Assembly (NCBI RefSeq): GCF_029227915.1
Contig: NC_079879.1
Coordinates: 13,516,001 to 13,580,000, forward strand
DNA from: Hydractinia symbiolongicarpus
Lineage: Eukaryota; Cnidaria; Hydrozoa; Anthoathecata; Hydractiniidae
DNA length: 64,000 bases
Direction: 5' to 3'
Shown: positions 1-10,400 of the stretch, one piece after another
Position numbering within the stretch: the first letter of the stretch is position 1
Layout of the letters: the number at the start of each line of letters is the position of its first letter
Program-made: the position numbers and the translations under genes
The notes under the pieces: generated by a model
Told to the model about the DNA's origin: nothing
The model's input: only the letters and a program-made list of their open reading frames with translations
The model's database searches: none

Positions 1-1435
1 AGTTTAGAACGTAGAAAGGCATGGTTGGCAGCCATAAAGGAAGTAAAATTGGTCAGAAAAGCAGATTGAAAATGCCAGATTATGCAGTGCACATTTTATA
101 AGTGGTACGTTTATACATAGTATATAACTATTTTACAAAGATTGACTGTTTTTTAAGTGATAGGATTAGCTAAGCCTGTAGCTAATTAGCTAGCATGTCA
201 GGCTAAATTTTGTTTAGCTGACATTGTTTTAATAACTTTCTTTGTATATATATAGGTGACAAGTCAAATGACCCAAGCAATCCTTATTATGTACCATCTG
301 TTTTTGTATACAAAAAAATTAGAGAAGAAAAGTCAGAACAGCTAATGGGGCGATATGAACGGTTGAAAAGAAGAAGGCAGCACAACAACTGAAGATGAGC
401 CAGGACCTTCAAAATGTGCTAATTTAGATTTTGAACATTTTGATTTTTTAAACAATCAGGCAGTTGATGAGACAACCCAAACAGAGCTAGATACTAGAGA
501 TTGCTTAATTTTGCAACTTAAAAATAAAGTGACACAGCTAACTGCAGAATTAAATTCAAAAGGTATCAACAAATTAAAAAAACCTAAAAAATAATGTTCT
601 CATACTTTGATGTTAAGGATGATCCAAATCCAAAGAATTATTTCAATAGATTTTGTCCCTCATAAAGAATAAAAATATTACGCTATCACCAAAACTTGTT
701 GCTGAGGAGTAATTGTTTCTAGTTCTGGTTAAATTATGACTTGGTCTCCTACATATCGATATAGCTTATCGTGTTGGTTTAAAGATTTGCGATATTAGTA
801 CTATTTATCGTCAATTGGTTGTTGTTTTGGCTAAAGTGTTGGAACCTTTAATTATATGGCCAGAGAGAGATGCTGCGCAAAAAAATATACCAACTGATTT
901 TAGAAAATTCAAAAATTGCAATTGCATAATTGACCGCACAGAGATATTCATTGAAAGGCCATTTAATCTGAATGCTAGAGCTCAGACTTGGTTAAATTAC
1001 AAGAATACAAACACCATAAAGTACTTAGTTGGAATATCGCCTGCTGGAGCTTTAACCTTTTTATCTCAAGGCTGGGGTGGAAAAGTTTCCGATAAGGAAA
1101 TAACAATAAAATCAGGATTTTTAGATAAATTGGGACATGATGACTGCATACTTGCTGATAGAGGGTTTACAGTTGCAAATGAAAATGCAACAAAAGGTGC
1201 CATTTTGAAAATTCTAAATTTCACCAGAGGAAAGTCTCAGATGACTGGAAAAGAAATCGATGAATCACGTGAAATTGCGAAATATACGAATTCATGTTGA
1301 ACGTGTAATTGGTCATATGAGAAAGTTCAGAATACTTTAGTCTATTATACCGATAAATCAAGTAGATTTAACAAACAATGCCATGGTCTGTATTTGTGGT
1401 CTTGTCAATCTAAACAGAAGTGTTGTTCCTAATAA
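1..1435 (+). pseudogene. Decayed THAP-DDE transposase (PIF/ISL2EU-like DNA transposon)
   Basis: Remnant of a cut-and-paste DNA transposase. A first piece (1-about 69) reads like part of a THAP domain (RRKAWLAAIKEVK) and then hits a stop. After an intron-like TATATAG acceptor near 255, the frame GDKSNDPSNPYYVPSVFVY is the typical THAP C-terminal part. A stop/frameshift near 393 is followed by a coiled-coil-like stretch (QLKNKVTQLTAEL) to about 593. The DDE_Tnp_4-type catalytic core is open from 815: first Asp in CNCIIDRTEIFIERP, second in CILADRGFTVAN. The third acidic residue lies in RIHVERVIGHMRKF, but it is reached only through a +1 frameshift near 1283, followed by an internal stop and an end at 1435 (SVVPNK). 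At least three lesions make it inactive. The family name is inferred from the THAP-plus-DDE_Tnp_4 architecture; no terminal repeats or target duplication were located. Confidence 0.85.
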
Positions 1436-1492
1436 ATAATATTAGTTATAGTATTATATATACATTATATACGTTTTGTAACATAATGTTCA

Positions 1493-1911
1493 TTAGTTTT
1501 TATATTTACATTCTGAACAGTACCATTTATGTTTTGGAGCTTTAACAACTTTCACACATGAATAGTGAAACCATTCTATTTTGCAATTTTTTCCATCACA
1601 TGCAATCATAGGTGGAAACGATGTTCTGCGACTTAAAGTTCCATTGCTGTCTGAAAACACTTGGTGTGTTTATAAGATAATTAATTGTTGAGATCACCCC
1701 AGCCAATATCTGGTAGTAATCTAACATCAGATTTCCAATCGTTTAAGGAAAGTGGGTCTGGCAATTGAGTACCATGAGACAATTTTAATTTCTTTTGATA
1801 TTGAATTTGATTTTTGGTATCTGATGATTTGAAGTACTCAGATTCACTCCATGTGCTAGGCATGCTTCGCGTTAATAGTGTGTTTACACCACGTGTTTCT
1901 AAATAAAACAA
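1493..1911 (-). pseudogene. Second ORF of the THAP-DDE element, ending in a PHD finger
   Basis: Convergent with the transposase remnant and only about 60 bp from it. The upstream open part (1911-1681) encodes MFYLETRGVNTLL...DIGWGDLNN. After a frame break or intron near 1690-1650 the C-terminal piece reads MIACDGKNCKIEWFHYSC, then VKAPKHKWYCSECKYKN and a stop at 1493. Spacing of C-D-C, WFHYSC and WYCSEC is that of a PHD zinc finger, whose family role is reading histone H3 tails. Elements of the ISL2EU type are known to carry a second gene beside the transposase. A transposon-borne accessory protein is therefore the best reading, and a host gene is less likely because nothing continues upstream. 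The body of the protein is not recognised. Confidence 0.6.
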
Positions 1912-4457
1912 ATGCGCATAATTATTGCTAATTATGCTAGCGCTATCAAGTTATTTCAAACTAATTGGCTTAACAACTTCTAAGTACAATGCAACGTGTA
2001 ATAATGGCAGATGAAGAGGTGGCACGCTTTCTTCACGTAACTTCTTCTTTTTGCCTGCCAGTGTCCTTGTGCGTCCTCACGGAGATAAACAAATGACGTC
2101 ACTTTAAAAAAGGTCTATAGGATCGTGCTTTCCACAAATGGTTAAAGAGATGTTGGGTTTTAAATTCTGTTAATGACGTCATTAACCCATCTGTTCCAAA
2201 ATGTGTGTGTTGGCCGAATTTGGAAAATTGGTCATATGCAGGAGATGACTTCAGTTATTTCTACCTATATATCTATTTGGCCCCAAGCCCAAAAAAGTGC
2301 AATGCAATGGCTTCACTAATCTTATTTGATGAATTGTGCTGTAACTTGTTGAAAATTAACAATTAAGACATTTTTTGGCTACATCAAAGGAAAATAAAAA
2401 CATCTACTTTGCCTGTCACAGACAGACACATAGTTTTTGTATTATAAGAGATAAAAATCAAGTCAAAGAAAAGAAACAACCACAAACAACACCAGCCTGA
2501 TACAGGATTTGAAGAGAACTTACATTCTGGATTGTTCTTACTTTATGGGAAACTTCTGACTTATACGGTAACAATTATTTTACCCTACAGTTGTTTTTAT
2601 TTTACTCTATTTTGCAGGAAAATGTGAGACTCGTGGACTCAGTTTTTATTACATTTAAAAAATGTTTTGCCTTTTTATTATATTTTGAATTTGTAGAGTA
2701 ATAACTTTTGCAATTGAAATATTTACACATAAGTATATAATTTGGCAAATTCAGTAAAAAATTGTGAAAAAAGGCCAAATTAATACGTATCCCAGAAAAT
2801 TTTATAAAAATTAGTACGATTAACCCTTTTTGTATTGGTGGGGGGATGATCAGCCAAACCCCCCCCCCCCTGTTTAACTTTTTTCATAACTTTCTATGTT
2901 TTTTATATTTTTGCTCCTTAATTTTTTTTCTAAGTTCTTTTCTACCCCTCGCTTACTGTCCAATAGAAAGCATTAAATGAATTTCTTGAAAAGTTGAAAG
3001 ATATACCATAACTGATCTAAAAAAAACCCTGGTTGTTTTTTAATTTTCAAGATTTTCAAGATCAAGGGCATCAAGATCAGCGGCATTTATTGACAACTTG
3101 GGTTTAATAGAGTCTTGGTACACGATATGCCTACCTAAAAACTGTTAATTCAGTCAGCGCGTCTCCTTATTTCCTTGATTTGTTTGTACTAGAAAATTGA
3201 AAATAGTTGCGAATCTACCAAAAGACACATGCCATGTTTTGGTTAACTCCCTTTTTAAAAATGCAAATTACAGTAATGTAATTTTTTGGAGAAAATTTAA
3301 AGCCTGGTAACCCAAAACTTTCTGTGTTTTCTTGGGGCTAGTCCTCTGATCCCCATTGGCCTTAGCTAAAAGGGTATGTTGTTTGTTGTGTAACGAAGGA
3401 AAGAAACATGATCAGAATATGTGCTGCACAATTTTAGTACTGATTAGTGCCAAAAACTGCCAATCGCAGGTTATATTATACAATTAGCTAGGTATACTTA
3501 GCTGGTTATGTTATGTTATGTTTTAATTTTCTAAAAGTTTAGTATTTTTGATGGTGTGGCGTTGTTTTGAGTCGTTTCGGCTTGTTTTGAGTGGTTTTGG
3601 TTCATTTTCGGTTGTTTTTAGCTTACATTAAATGTACACTTATTTTATAACCTTAAAACCTTTAGGGGACTTGTTTTAGTATCATATTGCTATATTATTT
3701 TTTTTTATATTTGTGTAACTAATTTTTTAACATTCCAGTGCATTTGGTGATGTCATTGTCAAAAATGCTGGCATCAGCAATTTTTTGTCTAGTCTGGTCA
3801 GGGTTATCTTCGAGAGGCAAGAAGAGAGGAGTTTTGAAGGTCATACCTTAGTGTGAAGGGCTGATTGTGAAAATCTTGTAAGGCTGCAAGAGTGTCAGGT
3901 GTTGTTCATAGATGTCAAAAGCATCTGGATATACTGTAGTTTAGTCTTACCAGATTATAAATGATGGTGTCATCCTGAATGACTGGCAGTCGAGTGTAAT
4001 AGTCAATTGTTTCACTTAGACTGTTAGTTAAAGAATTTTTCTGTATCTCTCAAGATATTAGTTCTACTATAGAATTTAAGATGCCAGTCGTGTCAAGCAT
4101 GATTGGCATTGTTTCACAAAACAGTAGAAAAATGACAATTCTATCAAACTATGTGGCAGATTAAGTTTTTTGATTTTTGCGAAGCTTTACAAATAAAAAT
4201 GAAAAGGAACAAAAAACCAAAAATCTAGAACAAAAATAAATAAAAAAGGATAAATTCTTGTTTTCCAGCATTTTGTTATAAGTTTTTCAACATCTCCAGG
4301 GATTGGTTGAAGTAAATCCCACTACGGTGACTTCTTTATCAAATTTCAGTTTAAGTTTTAAAAACTATCAACTATGTAATATGACTTGTTGTTCAAAGGT
4401 ACACTTTGTGTAATTACACATTTTTTGTAAAAAAAATTGTTAATCCCTATCTTTTAG
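1912..4457. other. Intergenic or 5' intron of alpha-catenin, repeat remnants
   Basis: No protein-coding exon is recognised. It holds a Helitron end fragment (about 2115-2451) and a G-run/C-run repeat (2837-2870). The missing first exon(s) of alpha-catenin, encoding about the first 105 residues of the family, were looked for here and not found. They probably lie upstream of the window. Confidence 0.5.
2115..2451 (-). mobile_element. Helitron-like fragment (5' end retained)
   Basis: This stretch matches the left-terminal half (minus orientation) of the two Helitrons at 31838-33288. Shared landmarks are the TGACGTCATTAACCC-type block, the GTGCAATGCAATGGCTTCA block and the end TTGTATTATAAGAGA followed by host T. 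Read on the minus strand the element starts TCTCTTATAATAC, the expected Helitron 5' TC. The 3' CTAG end is missing, so it is truncated. Confidence 0.6.
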
Positions 4458-7400
4458 GTGATGTAATGAGGGCCTCATCTCGTGAATTTGCAGCTGATCC
4501 AATAACTGCACCAAAACGTAATTCAATGATACGTGCATCCAGAGCATTGTTATCTTCAGTCACCAGGCTCCTGTGTGTGGCAGACATGGCTGACGTGTAC
4601 AGGTTGCTAACAACTCTCAAACTGGTGCGATGTAGTTTAAAATACATTTTCTAACTTGTTTTGTTTAATGTGATGTTTCCTCTGTTATTTATTTGTTGTT
4701 ATGTTAATTTTTATTTTTTTTCTCAAGGTTGATAAAAGATTAAAAGAACTTGAAAAAGCGCAAACGTCTGCTGATTTAGTTCAATCATTTAAGAATTACG
4801 GTGATGATTTAATAAAATTAGCAAGGTTGGCTGGTATTCGACAGGCTGTAAGTAGCTATAAGTCGTACTGAGTCTTAAAGGTAAAGTGTAAGCAAGTACT
4901 TATATTAGGTAACAATTCATTGCCACTCTTCTCCTTACAGGATTTGAAAGATCTAAGACATCGGGAAGAAATGGCAGCAGCACAAGCCACATTGAGGAAA
5001 TCGAGTAGAATGCTGTTAACAGCATCAAAAGTATATTTTTGAACATATATTTTTAACATTGTGTTTGCAATAGAACTAATGACTACGTTTGCTTGAGAAG
5101 CACTCCTTAATTAAGCCAAGTTAAATCAGTCTCCATTGTCTTTTCTTTATTCAAAGTCATTGAAAATCAAAAAGATAATAAGGTTAACAAATCTGACTTT
5201 TAAAAAATAGTATTTGTCTTTATCAGATGCGCAAGGACCATATCCTAGGGGTTGTTACTCATTGTCTGTCATTTCCAAGAATGGGTTGATATCGGATTCA
5301 GGTTCTACTGCTGACATCAAAGGGTCAATATCTTTGTCATTGTTACTGGACACCTTTTATGGGAGAAGGGTTGACTTAAGAACAAGATGAGCAAAATTTC
5401 TTCAATGTTTTTGCCATCAAAACATATTCGCAGGAAAATGGTCAAAGGTATGGGCCTAAAGAGATATCACATGTTACGAAATTTCTGATCCATAGATGTG
5501 CTCAAGTGTTCATACAGTCTCATCAAACCACTATCGCTGTTTCCCACTTATGCAGGGTGTCCTGAAAATACCATTATCTGTTAAATTAGCTGTGGCAATG
5601 AAGAAAAACAACATGTTAATTGATAGATTCAGAGAACTTGTAAACAAACTTAAGAAAGAGCTGACAGACGAAATAATTGTGGACTCAGTTTCTTTTGTTG
5701 ACTTTACAGAAATCAAAGATCCTGTCAGTGATACAGAGAACAAAACAGTGATCCTTCAATGTAAGAAAACTATTGGAAATATTCCCAAAACGACAAACAA
5801 AGCAGATGATCAAGCCAGTAGCAAGGGAGCAAAGAACATAAGAACTTTTTTCAAAACACTGCTGAAAAAATAAAAATGAGGAAAAAGGGAAAAAACTAAA
5901 AAATATAATAGTATTCAATTAGATTTTTAAAGATGTAGCTAATTTTTTTTCCATATTTTATGTTGGAAAATATTGATAATTTGGCCTTGCAAAAATTTCA
6001 TGCTACAGCCCAAATTTTTATAAAAAATCTTTCCTAGGTCACAAAAAATAGGATTTTTTTCGGTGCATTTTAATTTTGCAATTCACCCAAAATTTATTTT
6101 TTCAGGCATTTTGATTTCACAGTTTGTGATAAATCCATTTTGCACAGCATTTTAATTTTGTGTTTTTTAGGTCTGACCGCGAAATCACGAAAATTTCTTG
6201 CCACAAAAATCTCTTGCCTTAAAGTAGTTTCCTTCATCAAACTCTCTACTTTCCGTGTTTGGTTTTGCCAATTTAAAGCATTTGTCATTTGTTGACTTGA
6301 ATTTTGAGAACATGAAATCAAGAAGGTCAATATTAACAATAAAAACTAAGTTTCGTTTCTTCTAATGCATTTTCGAATTTAGCAAACAGATATTGATATC
6401 CAGAAAAATTTTTCTTTTGGACTTTTAATTTAAAGCTAGAAAATTTCCCATTATCTGTTATACTTGTTGTTCGAGTAACGGGAAACTAACTGAATAGGGC
6501 ATTGTTGTGGAAATACGAGTGCATTTAACCAGCAGTTACGTTCAGCACGTCTACAATCAATAATATGATGGAGATTAAAATAATCTGCGCCAGCTACTAC
6601 AGTACAACCATGTTGATAAGATGTTGATGCAGAGTGAATTGTTTGGTATACCAAGTATTTAAACAGGTTTTGAGTCATTCAACTTTTCAAGACTCTAACA
6701 ACTAATTTTATCCCTACCGATTGTTCAGCAGCGTTGTTGTCGACGTATTTATCTTTATTCTACTTTGTGTTTTTTTTGTCGTTGTTTACTGAGATATCTT
6801 TTCTTCAGTCAGTCTTCTTTGTCAGTTGTTTCCTCCACAATATAACAGTTTACTACTATGTAACTGAACAAATACTTTAAGATAATGGTTGATTCACATT
6901 TATTTGATAATATAAAGTAATTTCTTAACGTAGGAAACTGTCGACCACAAATGCACACTGTTACAACATATACAACACAAATACAGTAAATATATACAAA
7001 AAAACTGTTACACACGATTAACAGATAAACAAAACAACGGCATGCATCACTATTATGCACAACGAAATCAGTTTCTTAGACATTTATAATTAACATGACG
7101 CCACACGGTACAACACACGAGCATAAACACAACCATGACGCCACACGGTACAACACACGAGCATAAACACAACCATGACGCCACACGGTACAACACACGA
7201 GCATAAACACAACCATGACGCCACACGGTACAACACACGAGCATAAACACAACCATGACGCCACACGGTACAACACACGAGCATAAACACAACCATGACG
7301 CCACACGGTACAACACACGAGCATAAACACAACCATGACGCCACACGGTACAACACACGAGCATAAACACAACCATGACACCACACGGTACAACACACGA

Positions 7401-10400
7401 GCATAAACACAACCATGACGCCACACGGTACAACACACGAGCATAAACACAACCATGACGCCACACCGTACAACACACGAGCATAAACACAACTACTAAT
7501 AAATAATGATCCCTCCGAAATCCCACTTTGTCCATTTTAACGTTGTTGAGTTTTCAGTAAACTTGTCAATGCTTATTGTGTAATTTGTAGGCACGTTTGA
7601 AACATCCTGAAGTGGAGTCTGCATACAACAACAAAGAATTGGTTTTCAAAGAAGTAAAACATGCGCTGTCTAAAATTGCTGACACAGCACAAGCGGTGGG
7701 GCGGGGTGAGCGACATCCATTTGAAGAAATTGGTTTTCTTGCAAATGCACTGGACGAATTGATGGTTTGTGTTTTTTGTCTTTGTTTTATAATGAAAATG
7801 ATCCCAGCCTTTTACAGTAAAAGACCATAATTTGGAAAAAAAACATTTACAGCTTTCTTTTTTTTTTCAAGCCATATTGCTATTTCCTTTTTAAATACCT
7901 TTTTAGACATCACCTCGTTGCCCCTCATAAGGCATTTCAATTTTTTTATCCAAAGAATCCTTTGTGCCCACCCCACCTCTTTTACAAATATTTCCCAAAT
8001 TTTTTAATTTAATTGCTTTTCAAACTTCTTAACAAGAAGCCCTGGGGGCTCTAAGAATTTCCGCGCGCTACCAAAATATTTGATGAAAACCTGCTAATTC
8101 GTTGTGTTATTGTGCCAAACATTCGAAGGGGTTTGGTGCATGAACCTCTGAAGATAAAGCCCATCAGTGACATTATATCTTACAACAAACGCAAACAAAA
8201 CAAAACGTGTCATAATAAACTCACATTTTAAAAGAAATTGCTAACAAAAAATACAGCCTATCATTCATGGTTGAAAGTCTTGCGATTGAGACGTTTATGG
8301 TCTTAAACGGCATTAGTTGACAAAAAATCAAAATTTTGATGTAACCATCATTTTCAGCATACTTTTTTTTATTAACTGTGTCAATTTTTGTCGAAAATAA
8401 AGCAGTTTTAATTTTTGGATAAATTTTGGCCTGAAATGACATTTAGGTGACAAAAAATCAAACTTTTGTACCATCCTCATTTTCAGCATACTTTATTTGT
8501 TAACCGTGCCAGATTTAGCCGAAAATGAAGTGGTTTTAATTTTTGGACCAATATTGGTCTAAAATGGCATTTAGGTGACAAAAATCAAAATTTTGATGTC
8601 ACCATTATGTTCAGCATACTTTTTTTGTTAACTTTGCCAATTTTTGTTGAAAATGAAGTAGTTTTAATTTTTGGACCAATTTTGGCCTAAAATGACATTT
8701 AAGGTGGCAAAAAACCGAAATTTTGATGTCACCATCATGTTCACCATACTTTTTTTGTTAATTGTGCCAAAATTTGTCAAAAATATAGTAGTTTTAATTT
8801 TTGGACCAATTTTGGCCTAAAATAACATTTAAGAAACAAGAAATCAAAATTTTGATGTCACCATCATGTTCAGCATACTTTATTTGTTAACTGTTCCAAA
8901 TTTTGTTGAAAATAAAGTAGTTCTAATTTTTGGACCAATTTTGGCCTAAAATGACATTTAGGTGACAAAACTCAAAATTATTATGTCACCATTATGTTCA
9001 GCATTTTTTTGTTAACTGTGCCAAATTTTGTCGAAAACCCATACCAATTTTGGCCTGAAGCGTCAATACTAGACTTCCCAGTAGTTAAGGAGCTTGGGTA
9101 CGAAGTTTACATCTGTGACGGACCAACGTGAAATCCCAGGGTCGATTTTTTTTCAAAAATGCTCCGAAAGAAAAAAACGACCGTTTTAAAGAATTTCCTA
9201 CGCCTTCGGGCGCGGAAATTCAATAAAATCGCTTGAACAAAGTCGAAAATGGAAAATGAACTATTAAAAACGTGATATTTTACTATGCTTTTATTATGTT
9301 TCCTTCCCTGTAGGTGTACTCGAAACTCCCCCCTTCCTTTAAACCTGGGCAACCTTATCGAATTGTTTTTGTGATCTACTTAACATTAAGTGCATACACT
9401 ATTTAAATTTCTTATTCGTCTAAACAGTCTGAAATTTAATGCTTTTCAAGTGCGTAATAAATCACTTTTTCCCTGAAACTGTCAATCAGTTTATTTACAC
9501 TTCATTTTTGTATGGATTACACTAATCTTTTTTTTTTCAAAATGTGCGAACATTGAATGTTTTGTTTTCACATAATAAACAGTTTTTTGTTGTTGCTGTT
9601 GTTGTGACGGCATATTCAGTAAGTAGTTTATAACAAAGTTTAAACTGCATAAAAATGTTGACAAAATGGAAGGATCTTTGGTGGATAAATATATGGAGGA
9701 ATGCAAGTTAGATTTTTATATGAATGCTTTGGACACTGCTGTGGTATGTTTGGAAAATTGTTGAGCTGTGAAATTGTTTTTAATATAACTTTAACCACAA
9801 GCTTGTAAGTACTTGTAAATGATCCAAAAAAACCAACCTACTTGCGTATGTTCTTAGGCACAATTAGATCAAGAGCCTGAAGAATTTTACGATCGTAAAG
9901 TTCAGTCCACCCTGCAGACACTAGTAGATGATATTGTTGGAGGAGCTTCAAAACTAGCTGAGACTGTGTGTACGAGAGATGTCACAAGGGAAAAGATATT
10001 TACAGAATGTAAAAATGTGAAATCTTCTTTGTCAACATTGCTTGAAGAATGCAATGAGGAGGTAAAAGTTGTAATATTGTTTATTTTTTTTTATTTTTTT
10101 TTTTGTCATATCAGATATTACATTTTCTTTAAAAAGTTTCCCAGTTTCCCATCTATTCCGTACGTTTTACTGAGTTTCTTTCAACGAGATGCTTATTTAA
10201 TTTTAGCAAAACTTACTGCTCATAGAAGCTGCAAAAAGTTTGTTTCAGTACTTAAATAAATTAGTTGTTAGCCTGTGGGAACATTAACGGAAATTCACTC
10301 GTCGTTACTCGCAGCCACCATTATTGGCTTACAGACAGACAAGGGGTGTTCTAGTATAAAAACAAAAAATATAATTATTTTTAGCTGGATGATATTTAGA

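Larger units (their letters stand above)
5031..7590 (+). other. Large alpha-catenin intron with a transposon-like ORF and minisatellite
   Basis: GT at 5031 and AG at 7589-7590. It contains the unassigned ORF at 5496-5873, short stretches with CGCGAAA-type motifs near 6100-6220, and the 40-bp minisatellite at 7096-7495. No further catenin exon was found. Confidence 0.8.

Noticed and set aside
7096-7495. Direct repeats of regular spacing as a CRISPR array
   Set aside because: Units are contiguous with no unique spacers, and the genome is animal.
7068-7535. Three overlapping long minus-strand ORFs (MVVFMLVCCTVWRH repeats)
   Set aside because: They are the 40-bp minisatellite read in three frames. 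A stop-free unit whose length is not a multiple of three opens all frames. They lie within an alpha-catenin intron.
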